This document shows, one piece after another, positions 1-12,046 of a DNA stretch of 64,000 nt. The notes under the pieces were generated by a model. It did no database searches. It was not told where the DNA came from and saw only the letters and a program-made list of their open reading frames with translations. The stretch lies in assembly GCF_051401765.1 (NCBI RefSeq), contig NW_027480598.1, positions 558,001 to 622,000 on the forward strand, read 5' to 3'. The DNA is from Calliopsis andreniformis. Taxonomy: Eukaryota > Arthropoda > Insecta > Hymenoptera > Andrenidae. The position numbers were made by a program, and so were the translations under genes. Positions within the stretch are counted from its first letter, which is position 1. Each line of letters opens with the position of its first letter.

Positions 1-478
1 TCACTCAACACTCAACACTCAGTCCCCAATCCTCAATCTTCAATCCTCAATCCTCTAACCTCAACCCTCAACCGTCAGTCCTCGTCCTCAAGCCTCAACC
101 CTCAATCCTCAATCCTCAATCTTCAATCCTCAATCCTCAATCCTCAATCTTCAATCCTCAATACTCAATCTTCAATCCTCAATCCTCAATTCTCAATCCT
201 CAATACTCAATCCTCAATCGTCAATCCTCAATCGCCAGTCCTCAATCTTCAATCCTCAATCCTCCATCCTCAATCCTCAATCCTCAAACCTCTATCCTCA
301 TCCGTCTGTCCTCGTCCTCAACCCTCAACCCTCAATCCTCAATCCTCGAACTTCAATCATCAATACTCAATGTTAAATCTTCATTCCTCAATCCTCAATC
401 CTCAATCCTCAATATTCAACACACAACCCTCAACCATCAATCCTCAATACTCAACCATCAATCCACAATTCTCAATAC

Positions 479-597
479 TCAATAGAATATCCTGAATTCT
501 CATGGTTCCATACTCAATCCACAATATTCAATAATCAAATCTCAATCCTCAATCATCAATTCTCAACACTCAAGCCCCAACACTCAGTCCTCTCTCT
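479..597 (+). repeat. B anchor module (reference copy), 17 heptamers
   Basis: The module starts at TCAATAG and runs in unbroken 7-bp register to TCTCTCT. Its diagnostic core is AATATCCTGAATTCTCATGG, followed by ACAATAT, TCAATAA and TCAAATC heptamers. Other B copies have their AGAA core at about 2075, 5534, 6777, 7796, 12052, 12989, 18786, 21965, 25961 and 62501. The copies at 2075 and 5534 share AGAAAAT instead of AGAATAT, consistent with a common duplication. The core contains GAATTC. Heptamer by heptamer it aligns with the second half of anchor A, so it is a diverged relative of A. Confidence 0.85.
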
Positions 598-1720
598 TCA
601 ATCCTCCATCCTCAAACCTCAATCCTCAAGCGTCAATCCTCAATCCTCAATCCTCAACACTCAATCCTCAGTCCCCAATCCTCAATCTTCTATCCTCAAT
701 ACTCAATCCTCAATACTCAACCCTCAATCCTCAATCTTCAGTCCTCAATACTCAATCTTCAATCCTCAATCATCAATCCTCAATCATCAATCCTCAATCT
801 TCAATACTCAACCCTCAGTCCTCAATCCTCAATCCTCAATACTCAACCATCAATACTCAATCCTCAATACTCAAAAGAATATCCTGAATTCTCAGGATTC
901 CATGCTCACACCTCAATCCTCAACCCTCAGCCTTAATTCTCAATCCTCAATCCACAAACCTCAATCCTCAATCCTCAACCGTCGGTCCTCGTCCTCATTC
1001 CTCAACCCTCAATCCTCAATCCTCCCATCTTCAATCATCAACACTCAATCTTCAATCCTCAACCATCAATCCTCAATGCTCAATCCTCAATCCTCAATAT
1101 TCAACACTCAACCTTCAACCATCAATCCTCAATACTCAATCATCAATCCTCAATCCTCAATACTCAATCATCAATCCTCAATCTTCAATACTCAATCCTC
1201 AATCCTCAATCCTCAGTCCTCAATCCTCAATCCTCAATCCTCAATCCTCATTCCTCAAATCTCAATCCTCAACCCTCAGACCTCATCCTCAACTCTCAAT
1301 TCTCAAACCTCAATCCTCATCCGTCAGTCCTCGTCCTCAACCCTCAATCCTCAATCCTCAATTCTCAATCCTCAATCCTCAATATTCTATCCTCCATCCT
1401 CAATCCTCAATCTTCAATCCTCAACCTTCAATCCTCAAAACTCAATCTTCAATCCTCAATCCTCAATCCTCAATCCTCAATCCTCAATCATCAATCCTCA
1501 ATCGTCAGTCTTCAATCCTCAACACTCAATCTTCAATCCACAATCCTCAATCCTCAATCCTCAATCCTCAATGTTCAAGCCGCAATACCCAATTCTCAAT
1601 CTTCAATCCTCAATCCTCAATCCTCAATCCTCAATCCTCAATCCTCAATCCTCAACCCTCAGACCTCATCCTCAATCCTCAATTCTCAAACCTCAATCCT
1701 CAATCCTCAATCTTCAATCC

Positions 1721-1832
1721 TCAATAATCGATCTCCAATACTAGATCCTCAATCCCCAACCCTCAGTCCTTAATCCTCAATCTTCAATCCTCAATCGCCA
1801 GTCCTCAATCTTGAATCCTCAATCCTCCATCC
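1721..1832 (+). repeat. C module (reference copy), 16 heptamers
   Basis: The diagnostic string is TCAATAATCGATCTCCAAT, followed by TAGATCC, a CCAATCC, a TTAATCC and, near the end, TCAATGC TCCATCC in most copies. Further copies start at about 6284, 9638, 11691, 12635, 19919, 23700, 25152, 28632, 30564 and 31609. Copies from 11691 onward mostly carry TCAATCT in place of TCGATCT (12635 keeps TCGATCT), so two subtypes exist. The module stays in 7-bp register. In the A-poor region the terminal TCAATGC TCCATCC also ends D modules, so C and D share an end. Confidence 0.8.
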
Positions 1833-2380
1833 TCAGTCCTCAATCCTCACTCCTCAGTCCTCAATCCTCAATCCTCAAACCTCTATCCTCATCCGTCAGT
1901 CCTCGTCCTCAACCCTCTACCCTCAATCCTCAATCCCCGAACTTCAATCATCAATACTCAATGTTAAATCCTCAATCCTCTATCCTCAATCCTCAATCCT
2001 CAATATTCAACACACAACCCTCAACCATCAATCCTCAATACCCAACCATCAATCCACAATTCTCAATACTCAATAGAAAATCCTGAATTCTCATGGTTCA
2101 ATACTCAATCCACAATATTCAACAATCAATTCTCAATCCTCAATCATCAATTCACAACACTCAATCTTCAACACTCAGTCCTCTCCCTTCAATCCTCCAT
2201 CCTCAATCCTCAATCCTCAGTCCTCAAACCTCAATCCTCAATCCTCAATCCTCATTCCTCAACCCTCAACCCTCAATCTTCAATCCTCAATCCTCAATCC
2301 TCAATCTTCAATCATCAATACTCAATCTTCAATCCTCAATGCTCAATTCTCAATCCTCGATCTTCAATCCTCAGTCCCCA

Positions 2381-4260
2381 ATCCTCAATCTTCAATCCTC
2401 AACCTTCAATCCTCAATACTCAATCTTCAATCCTCAATCCTCAGTCCTGAACTCTCAATTCTGAATCCTCAATCCTGAATCCTCAATCTTCAGCCCTCGG
2501 TCCTCAGCAATCAGTTGTCAATCCTCAATCCTAAATAGAATATCCTCAATTCACAGTTTTCAATACTCAATACTCAATCTGCAATCTTCAAATCTCTATC
2601 CACAAACATCAATTCTCATCACTCAACCCTCAACACTCAGTCCTCAATGTTCAATCCTCAATCCTCAATTCTCAATCTTCAATCCTCAATACTGAATCTT
2701 CAATCCTCAATCCTCAATCCTGAATCCCCAATCCTCAATCCTCAATCCTCAATCCTCAATCCTCAATCCTCAATCGGCAGTCTTCAATCCTCAATACTCA
2801 ATCTTCAATCCACAATCCTCAATCCTCAATCCTCAATCCTCATTCTTCAATCCTCAATACCCAATCCTCAATCTTCAATCCTGAATCCTCAATCCTCAAT
2901 TCTCAATCCTCAATTCTCAGTCCTCAGGCCGCAAACCTCAATCCTCAACTCTCAACCCTCATCCTCAATCCTCAATCCTCAATCTTCAATCCTCAATCCT
3001 CAATCCTCAATTCTCAAACCTCGATCTTCAAACGTCAGTCCCCAATCTTCAATCCTCAATACTCAATCTTCAATCCTCAATCCACAATCCTCAATCCTCA
3101 ATCCTGATCCTCAATCCTCAATCCTCAATCGTCAATCCTCAATCCTCAATCTTCAATCTTCAATCCTCAATACTCAATCTTCAATCCTCAATCCTCAGTC
3201 CTCAAACCTCAATTCTGAATCCTCAATCCTGAACCCTCAATCTTCAGCCCTCAGTCCTCAACAATCAGTTGTCAATCCTCAATCGTTAGTAGAATATACT
3301 CAATTCACAGTTTTCAATATATAATACTCAATCTGCAATCTTCAAATCTCTATCCACAAACATCAATTCTCATCACTCAACCCTCAACACTCAGTCCCCA
3401 ATCCTCAATCTTCAGTCCTCAACCCTCAATCCTCAATCCTCAATCCTCAACCTTCAATCCTCAATACGCAATCTTCAATCTTCGATCCTCAATCCTCAAT
3501 CCTCAATCCTCAATCCTCAATCGTCAGTCTTCAATCCTCAACACTCAATATTCAATCCTCAATCCCCAATCCTCAATCATCAATCCTCATCATTCAATCC
3601 TCAATACCCAATCCTCAATCTTCAATCCTCAATCCTCAATCCTCAATCCTCAATTCTCAATCCTCAATCCTCAGTCCTCAGTCCTCAAACCTCAATCATC
3701 AACCCTGAGCCCTCACCCTCAATCCTCAAACCTCAATCCTCAATCCTCAATCCTCAATCTTCAATCTTCAATCCTCAATACTCAATCTTCAATCCTGAAT
3801 CCTCAGTCCTCAAACCTCAATTCTGAATCCTCAATCCTGAACCCTCAATCTTCAGCCCTCAGTCCTCAACAATCAGTTCTCAATCCTGAATCGTCAGTAG
3901 AATATACTCAATTCACAGTTTTCAATACATAATACTCAATCTGCTATCTTCAAATCTCTATCCACAAACATCAATTCTCATCACTCAACCCTCAACACTC
4001 GGTCCTCAATGTTCAATCCTCAATCCTCAATTCTCAATCTTCAATACTCAATACTGAATCTTCAATCATCCATCCTCAATCCTCAGTCCTCAATCCTCAA
4101 TCCTCAATCTTCAATCCTCAGTCCCCAATCCTCAATCTTCAATCTTCAATCCACAATACTCAATCTTCAATCCTCAATCCTCAACCTTCAATCCTCAATA
4201 CTCAATCTTCAATCCTCAATCCTCAATCCTCAATCCTCAATCCTCAATCCTTAATCATCA
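2381..4260 (+). repeat. 1,880-bp tandem unit, first copy
   Basis: Positions 2381-3200 match 4261-5080 at an offset of 1,880, with scattered substitutions. The unit holds A anchors cored at 2537, 3291 and 3899. The anchors at 2537 and 4417 share a private CTAAATAGAA core and CTCGGTCCTCAGCAATC. Late in the second copy the offset rises to 1,901, a gain of exactly three heptamers. Confidence 0.8.
3195..3397 (+). repeat. A anchor module (reference copy), 29 heptamers, 203 bp
   Basis: It runs from TCAGTCC TCAAACC to the TCAGTCC after TCAACAC. Its first half holds two TGAATCC heptamers and CAACAATCAGTTGTCAATCC. Its second half holds AGAATAT, ATTCACAGTTTTCAATA, CTGCAATCTTCAAATCTC and TATCCACAAACATCAATTC. 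Every heptamer stays in register. By eye about 63 copies occur; AGAATA-like core positions are 2537, 3291, 3899, 4417, 5192, 8806, 10174, 10836, 11382, 12332, 13583, 13995, 14629, 15104, 15517, 16236, 16837, 17312, 17725, 18131, 19044, 19408, 20162, 20881, 21435, 22475, 22888, 23286, 23475, 23978, 24697, 25653, 26219, 26932, 27646, 29578, 32499, 35009, 38397, 39530, 40244, 41172, 42200, 42914, 43842, 44540, 48920, 50039, 50753, 52240, 53366, 54080, 55008, 56036, 56750, 57937, 59049, 59756, 60677, 61425, 61782, 63068 and 63928. The module spans core -96 to core +106. Confidence 0.9.
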
Positions 4261-5298
4261 ATCCTCAATCTTCAATCCTCAACCTTCAATTCTCAATACT
4301 CAATCTTCAATCCTCAATCCTCAGTCCTGAACTCTCAATTCTGAATTCTCAATCCTGAGTCCTCAATCTTCAGCCCTCGGTCCTCAGCAATCAGTTGTCA
4401 ATCCTCAATCCTAAATAGAATATCCTCAATTCACAGTTTTCAATACTCAATACTCAATCTGCAATCTTCAAATCTCTATCCACAAACATCAATTCTCATC
4501 ACTCAACCCTCAACACTCAGTCCTCAATGTTCAATCCTCAATCCTCAATTCTCAATCTTCAATCCTCAATACTGAATCTTCAATCCTCAATCCTCAATCC
4601 TCAATCCCCAATCCTCAATCCTCAATCCTCAATCCTCAATACTCAATCCTCAATCGGCAGTCTTCAATCCTCAATACTCAATCTTCAATCCACAATCCTC
4701 AATCCTCAATCCTCAATCCTCATTCTTCAATCCTCAATACCCAATCCTCAATCTTCAATCCTGAATCCTCAATCCTCAATTCTCAATCCTCAATTCTCAG
4801 TCCTCAGGCCTCAAACCTCAATCCTCAACTCTCAACCCTCATCCTCAATCCTCAATCCTCAATCTTCAATCCTCAATCCTCAATCCTCAACTCTCAAACT
4901 TCGATCTTCAAACGTCAGTCCCCAATCCTCAATCTTCAATCCTCAATCTTCAATCCTCAATACTCAATCTTCAATCCTCAATCCACAATCCTCAATCCTC
5001 AATCCTGATCCTCAATCCCCAATCCTCAATCGTCAATCCTCAATCCTCAATCTTCAATCTTCAATCCTCAATACTCAATCTTCAATCCTCAATCCTCAGT
5101 CCTCAAACCTCAATTCTGAATCCTCAATCCTGAACCCTCAATCTTCAGCACTCGGTCCTCAGCAATCAGTTGTCAATCCTCAATCCTAAATAGAATATCC
5201 TCAATTCACAGTTTTCAATACTCAATACTCAATCTGCAATCTTCAAATCTCTATCCACAAACATCAATTCTCATCACTCAACCCTCAACACTCAGTCC
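4261..5298 (+). repeat. 1,880-bp tandem unit, truncated second copy
   Basis: This repeats 2381 onward but stops at 5298, the last base of an A anchor, where the sequence switches to B-type. It holds anchors cored at 4417 and 5192. Relative to the first copy it has an extra 21 bp (three heptamers) near 4925-4960. Confidence 0.75.
5096..5298 (+). repeat. Chimeric A anchor at a zone boundary
   Basis: The first part (TCAAACC TCAATTC TGAATCC, then TGAACCC) matches the anchor at 3195-3397. The later part (CTCAGCAATCAG, CTAAATAGAATATCC) matches the anchors cored at 2537 and 4417, not the GTTAGTAGAATATACTC core of the 3291 copy. This is what recombination or gene conversion inside an anchor would leave. 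Confidence 0.65.
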
Positions 5299-8200
5299 TC
5301 AATCCTCACTCCTCAGTCCTCAATCCTCAATCCTCAAACCTCTATCCTCATCCGTCAGTCCTCGTCCTCAACCCTCAACCCTCAATCCTCAATCCCCGAA
5401 CTTCAATCATCAATACTCAATGTTAAATCCTCAATCCTCTATCCTCAATCCTCAATCCTCAATATTCAACACACAACCCTCAACCATCAATCCTCAATAC
5501 CCAACCATCAATCCACAATTCTCAATACTCAATAGAAAATCCTGAATTCTCATGGTTCAATACTCAATCCACAATATTCAACAATCAAATCTCAATCCTC
5601 AATCATCGATTCTCAACACTCAATCCTCAACACTCAGTCCTCTCCCTTCAATCCTCCATCCTCAATCCTCAATCCTCAAGCGTCAATCCTCAATCCTCAA
5701 TCCTCAACACTCAATCCTCTGTCCCCAATCCTCAATCTTCTATCCTCAATACTCAATCCTCAATACTCAATCCTCAATCCTCAATCCTCAATCTTCAGTT
5801 CTCAATACTGAATCTTCAATCCTCAACCATCAATCCTCAATCATCAATCCTCAATCTTCAATACTCAACCCTCAATCCTCAATCCTCAATCCTCAATACA
5901 CAACCATCAATCCTCAATCCTCAATACTCAATAGAATATCCTGAATTCTCAGGATTCCATGCTCGCACCTCAATCCTCAACCCTCAGCCCTCATTCTCAA
6001 TCCTCAATCCACAAACCTCAATCCTCAATCCTCAACCGTCAGTCCTCGTAATCAGTCCTCAACCCTCTATCCTCAATCCTCCCACGTTCAATCATCAATA
6101 CTCAATCTTCAATCCTCAACCCTCAATCCTCAATGCTCAATCCTCAACCCTCAATATTCAACACTCAACCCTCAACCATCAATCCTCAATACTCAATCAT
6201 CAATCCTCAATCCTCAATCCTCAATCATCAATCCTCAATCTTCAATACTCAATCCTCAATCCTCAATCCTCAGTCTTCAATCCTCAATAATCGATCTCCA
6301 ATCCTAGATCCTCAATCCCCAATCCTCAATCCTTAATCCTCAACCTTCAATCCTCAATCGCCAGTCCTCAATCTTCAATCCTGAATGCTCCATCCTCAAT
6401 CCTCAATCCTCAGTCCTCAGTCCTCAATCCTCAATCCTCAAACCTCAATCCTCATCCGTCAGTCCTCGTCCTCAACCCTCAACCCTCAATCCTCAATCGC
6501 CAGTCCTCAATCTTCAATCCTCAATCCTCCATCCTCAGTCCTCAATCCTCACTCCTCAGTCCTCAATCCTCAATCCTCAAACCTCTATCCTCATCCGTCA
6601 GTCTTCGTCCTCAACCCTCAACCCTCAATCCTCAATCCTCGAACTTCAATCATCAATACTCAATGTTAAATCCTCATTCCTCAATCCTCAATCCTCAATC
6701 CTCAATATTCAACACACAACCCTCAACCATCAATCCTCAATACTCAACCATCAATCCACAATTCTCAATACTCAATAGAATATCCTGAATTCTCATGGTT
6801 CAATAGTCAATCCACAATATTCAATAATCAAATCTCAATCCTCAGTCATCAATTCTCAACACTCAAGCCTCAACACTCAGTCCTCTCTCTTCAATCCTCC
6901 ATCCTCAAACCTCAATCCTCAAGCGTCAATCCTCAATCCTCAATCCTCAACACTCAATGCTCAGTCCCCAATCCTCAATCTTCTATCCTCAATACTCAAT
7001 CCTCAATACTCAACCCTCAATCCTCAATCTTCAGTTCTCAATACTCAATCTTCAATGCTCAATCATCAATCCTCAATCATCAATCCTCAATCTTCAATAC
7101 TCAACCCTCAATCCTCAATCCTCAATCCTCAATACTCAACCATCAATCCTCAATCCTCAATACTCAATAGAATATCCTGAATTCTCAGGATTCCATGCTC
7201 ACACCTCAATCCTCAACCCTCAGCCCTCATTCTGAATCCTCAATCCACAAACCTCAATCCTCAATCCTCAACCGTCGGTTCTCGTCCTCATTCCTCAACC
7301 CTCAATCCTCCCATCTTCAATCATCAACACTCAATCTTCAATCCTCAACCCTCAATCCTCAATGCTCAATCCTCAATCCTCAATATTCAACACTCAACCC
7401 TCAACCCTCAACCATCAATCCTCAATACTCAATCATCAATCCTCAATCCTCAATACTCAATCATCAATCCTCAATCTTCAATACTCAATCCTCAATCCTC
7501 AATCCTCAATCCTCAATCCTCAATCCTCAATCCTCAATCCTCATTCCTCAAATCTCAATCCTCAACCCTCAGACCTCATCCTCAACTCTCAATTCTCAAA
7601 CCTCAATCCTCATCCGTCAGTCCTCGTCCTCAACCCTCAACCCTCAATCCTCAATCCTCGAACTTCAATCATCAATACTCAATGTTAAATCCTCAATCCT
7701 CTATCCTCAATCCTCAATCCTCAATATACAACACACAACCCTCAACCATCAATCCTCAATACCCAAACATCAATCCACAATTCTCAATACTCAATAGAAT
7801 ATCCTGAATTCTCATGGTTCAATACTCAATCCACAATATTCAACAATCAATTCTCAATCCTCAATCATCAATTCTCAACACTCAATCCTCAACACTCAGT
7901 CCTCTCCCTTCAATCCTCCATCCTCAATCCTCAATCCTCAAGCGTCAATCCTCAATCCTCAACACTCAATCCTCAGTCCCCAATCCTCAATCTTCTATCC
8001 TCAATACTCAATCCTCAATACTCAATCCTCAATCCTCAATCTTCAGTTCTCAATACTCAATCTTCAATCCTCAATCATCAATCCTCAATCATCAATCCTC
8101 AATCTTCAATACTCAACCATCAATCCTCAATGCTCAATCCTCAATACTCAACCATCAATACTCAATCCTCAATACTCAATAGAATATCCTGAATTCTCAG

Positions 8201-8440
8201 GATTCCATGCTCACACCTCAATCCTCAACCCTCAGCCCTCATTCTCAATCCTCAATCCACAAGCCTCAGTCCTCAATCCACAATCCTCAACCCTCAACCC
8301 TCAATCCTCAGTCTTCATCCCTCGTTCTCAATCCTCAACACTCAATCCTCAATCCTCAATCCTCAAACCTCAATCCTCAATCGTCAGCTCTCGTCCTGAA
8401 TCCTCAGCACTCAATCCTAAATCCTCAATCTTCATTCATC
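5299..8440 (+). repeat. B-B' cassette zone
   Basis: Three B/B' pairs lie here, with cores at 5534/5933, 6777/7169 and 7796/8181; a fourth similar pair is at 484/876. Within-pair spacings are 399, 392, 385 and 392 bp, all exact multiples of 7. The B' partner replaces TCATGG after TGAATTC with TCAGGATTCCATGCTC and is followed by TCACACC (TCGCACC in the 5933 copy). The pair spacing varies by whole heptamers, so B-B' behaves as a dimeric higher-order unit. A C module at 6284 and no A anchors occur. Confidence 0.8.
7164..7205 (+). repeat. B' anchor (reference copy)
   Basis: TCAATAG AATATCC TGAATTC is shared with B, then TCAGGAT TCCATGC TCACACC diverges. Other copies have cores at about 876 (AAAAGAATAT variant), 5933, 8181, 57169 and 62753. 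The last two read GAATGCTCAGG, lacking the GAATTC, and form a separate subtype. Confidence 0.8.
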
Positions 8441-8615
8441 AATACTCAATCTTGAATCCTCAATACTCAATCTTCAACCCTCAATCCTCAATTCTCACTC
8501 CTCAATACCAATCCTCAATCGTCAATCCTCATTACTCAATCCTCAATACTCAATCTTCAATCCTCAATCCACAATCCTCAATCCTCAATCCTGATCCTCA
8601 ATCCTCAATCCTCAA
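8375..8615 (+). repeat. Interspersed block with CCTAAATCC landmark, copy 1 of 3
   Basis: This block, marked by CAGCACTCAATCCTAAATCC, then TCATTCATCAATACTC and CTCACTCCTCAATACCAATC, recurs at about 10433-10673 (offset 2,058, which is 294 heptamers). A related version lies near 9134-9300 (offset 759). The copies at 8450 and 10508 share the variant CTTGAATCC. Confidence 0.7.
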
Positions 8616-8709
8616 TCCTCAATCCTCAATCCTCAACCTTCAATCTTCAATCCTCAATACTCAATCTTCAATCCTCAATCCTCAATCCTCAATCCTCAAT
8701 CCTCAATCC

Positions 8710-8912
8710 TCAGTCCTCAAACCTTAATCCTGAATCCTCAGTGCTGAATCCTCAACCTTCAGCCCTCAGTCCTCAACAATCAGTAGTCAATCCTCAATCC
8801 TCAATAGACTGTCATCAATTCACAGTTGTCATTACTCAATACTCAGTCTGCAATCTTCAAATCTCTATCCACAAACATCAATTCTCATCACTCAACCATC
8901 AACACTCCGTCC
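8710..8912 (+). repeat. Diverged A anchor
   Basis: This is an A anchor in which the core is AGACTGTCATC rather than AGAATATC, and CAGTTTTC is CAGTTGTC. It is the first A anchor after the B-B' zone and one of the most diverged full-length copies. Confidence 0.75.
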
Positions 8913-10077
8913 CCAATCCTCAATCTTCAATCCTCAATCCTCAATCCTCAATCCTCAACCCTCAATTTTCAATCCTCAATACTCAATCTTCAATCCTCAA
9001 TGCTCAACCCTCAATCCTCAATCCTCAGTCCTCAACCAACAATCCTCAACCCTCAAACCTCAATCCACAATCTTCATCCCTCGTCCTCAATCCTCAATAC
9101 TCAATCCTCAATCCTCAATCCCCAAACCTCAATCCTCAATCGTCAGCTCTCGTCCTCAATCCTCAGCACTCAATCCTAAATCCTCAATCTTCATTCATCA
9201 ATACTCAATCTTCAATCCTCAATACTCAATCTTCAACCCTCAATCCCCAATTCTCACTCCTCAATACCAATCCTCAATCGTCAATCCTCAATACTCAATC
9301 CTTAATACTCAATCTTCAATCCTCAATCCACAATCCTCAATCCTCAATCATCAATCTTCAATCCTCAATACTCAATCTTCAATCCTCAATCCTCAGTCCT
9401 CAATCTTCAATCCTCAATACTCGATCTTCAATCCTCAATCCTCAATTCTCAAACCTCCATCCTCAATCCTCAGTCATCAATACTCAATCTTCAATACTCA
9501 ATCCTCAATCCTCAATCCTCAATCCTCAACCCTCAATCCTCAATCCTCATTCCTCAAACCTCAATCCTAAAACCCGCAGTCCTCATCCTCAATCCTCAAT
9601 TCTCAAACCTCAATCCTCAATCCTCAATCATCAATCCTCAATAATCGATCTCCAATCCTAGATCCTCAATCCCCAATCCTCAATCCTTAATCCTCAACCT
9701 TCAATCCTCAATCGCCAGTCCTCAATCTTCAATCCTCAATGCTCCATCCTCAATCCTCAATCCTCAGTCCTCAGTCCTCAATGCTCAATCCTCAAACCTC
9801 AATCCTAACCCGTCAGTCCTCGTCCTCAACCCTCAACCCTCAATCCTCAATCCTCGAACTTCAATCATCAAGACTCAATGTTAAATCAACAATCCTCAAT
9901 CCTCAATGCTCAATCCTCAATCCTCAATATTCAACACTCAACCCACAACCATCAATCCTCAATACTCAATCCTCAATCCTCAATCGTCAATCCTCAATCC
10001 TCAATCTTCAATCTTCAATCCTCAATACTCAATCTTCAATCCTCAATCCTCAATCCTCAATCCTCAATCCTCAATCC

Positions 10078-10365
10078 TCAGTCCTCAAACCTCAATCCTG
10101 AATCCTGAAACGTGAATCCTCAATCTTCAGACCTCAGTCCTCAACAGTCAATTGTCATTTCTCAATCCTCAATAGAATATCATAATTTCACAGTTTTCAA
10201 TACTCAATAGTCAATAGAATATCCTCAGTTCACAGTTTTCAATACTCAATCCCCATTCTTCAATCTTCAAATCTCAATCCACAAACATCAATTCTCATCA
10301 CTCAACCATCAACAATCAATACTCAATCTTCAATCCTCAATCCTCAATCCTCAATCCTCAATCCT
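10078..10365 (+). repeat. Double-headed A' anchor, copy 1
   Basis: Two AGAATAT cores (10174 and 10216) lie 42 bp (six heptamers) apart. The first reads AGAATATCATAATTTCACAG and the second AGAATATCCTCAGTTCACAG. The same arrangement recurs 1,208 bp downstream at 11286-11573. A local six-heptamer duplication inside an anchor probably preceded the larger copy event. Confidence 0.75.
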
Positions 10366-11285
10366 CAATCCCCAGTCACCAATACTCAATCTTCTATACT
10401 CAATCCTCAATCCTCAATCCTCAAACCTCAATCCTCAATCGTCAGCTCTCGTCCTCAATCCTCAGAACTCAATCCTAAATCCTCAATCTTCATTCATCAA
10501 TACTCAATCTTGAATCCTCAATACTCAATCTTCAACCCTCAATCCTCAATTCTCACTCCTCAATACCAATCCTCAATCGTCAATCCTCATTACTCAATCC
10601 TCAATACTCAATCTTCAATCCTCAATCCACAATCCTCAATCCTCAATCCTGATCCTCAATCCTCAATCCTCAATCGTCAATCCTCAATCCTCAATCTTCA
10701 ATCTTCAATCCTCAATACTCAATCTTCAATCCTCAATCCTCAGTCCTCAAACCTCAATTCTGAATCCTCAATCCTGAACCCTCAATCTTCAGCCCTCAGT
10801 CCTCAACAATCAGTTGTCAATCCTCAATCGTTAGTAGAATATACTCAATTCACAGTTTTCAATATATAATACTCAATCTGCAATCTTCAAATCTCTATCC
10901 ACAAACATCAATTCTCATCACTCAACCCTCAACACTCAGTCCCCAATCCTCAATCTTCAATCCTCAACCCTCAATCCTCAATCCTCAATCCTCAATCTTC
11001 AATCCTCAATACGCAATCTTCAATCTTCGATCCTTAATCCTCAATCCTCAATCCTCAATCCTCAATCGTCAGTCTTCAATCCTCAACACTCAATCTTCAA
11101 TCCTCAATCCCCAATCCTCAATCCTCAATCCTCATCATTCAATCCTCAATACCCAATCCTCAATCTTCAATCCTCAATCCTCAATCCTCAATCCTCAATT
11201 CTCAATCCTCAATCCTCAGTCCTCAGTCCTCAAACCTCAATCATCAATCCTCAATCCTCAATCCTCAATCCTCAATCCTCAATCC

Positions 11286-11573
11286 TCAGTCCTCAAACCT
11301 CAATCCTGAATCCTGAAACCTGAATCCTCAATCTTCAGACCTCAGTCCTCAACAATCAATTGTCAATTCTCAATCCTCAATAGAATATCATAATTTCACA
11401 GTTTTCAATATTCAATAGTCAATAGAATATCCTCAGTTTACAGTTTTCAATACTCAATCCCAATTCTTCAATCTTCAAATCTCAATCCACAAACGTCAAT
11501 TCTCATCACTCAACCATCAACAATCAATACTCAATCTTCAATCCTCAATCCTCAATCCTCAATCCTCAATCCT
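11286..11573 (+). repeat. Double-headed A' anchor, copy 2
   Basis: Cores are at 11382 and 11424, again 42 bp apart. It differs from copy 1 by a few substitutions (for example TTCAATATTCAATAG and CAGTTTACAG). Its CAATCAATTGTCAATTC contains the palindrome CAATTG, typical of A' anchors, where most A anchors have CAGTTG. Confidence 0.75.
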
Positions 11574-12046
11574 CAATCTTCTAACCTCAACCCTCAATCC
11601 TCTATCCTCAAACCTCAATCCTCAACGCTCAGTCCTTATCCTCAATTCTCAATTTTCAATCCTCAATCCTCAATCCTCAATCTTCAATCCTCAATAATCA
11701 ATCTCCAATCCTAGATCCTCAATCCCCAATCTTCGATCCTTAATCCTGAATCTTCAATCCTCATTCCCCAGTCCTCAATCTTCAATCCTCAATGCTCAAT
11801 CCTCAATCCTCAATCCCCAGGCCTCAATCATCAATCCTCAATCCTCCAACCTCAATTCTCAACCGTCAGTCCTCGTCCTCAGTCCTCAAACCTCAATCCT
11901 CAATCCTCAACCTTCAGTCATCAATACTCAATCTTCATTCCTCAATCCTCAATCCTCAATCCTCAATCCTCAATCCTCAATATTCAACACTCAACCCTCA
12001 ACCATCAATCCTCAATACTCAATCATCAATCCTCAATTCTCAATAC

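Larger units (their letters stand above)
1..2440 (+). repeat. B/C-type satellite zone, left end
   Basis: This stretch carries B anchors with AGAATAT-type cores at 484 and 2075 (the latter AGAAAAT), a B' anchor at 876, and a C module at 1721. Between them are plain TCAATCC runs with TCAATCT/TCAATAC variants. It has no A anchor. About 900-1690 resembles 7195-7690 (offset near 6,293), and about 1840-2200 resembles 5300-5660 (offset 3,459). The B-type zones on either side of the A-type block at 2441-5298 are therefore related to each other. Confidence 0.8.

Noticed and set aside
3195..3397. CTATCCACA in each A anchor as a DnaA box (bacterial consensus TTATCCACA), suggesting a replication origin.
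   Set aside because: It is one mismatch from the box, but arises inside the heptamer pattern, has no AT-rich unwinding element or dnaA neighbour, and the sequence does not look bacterial.
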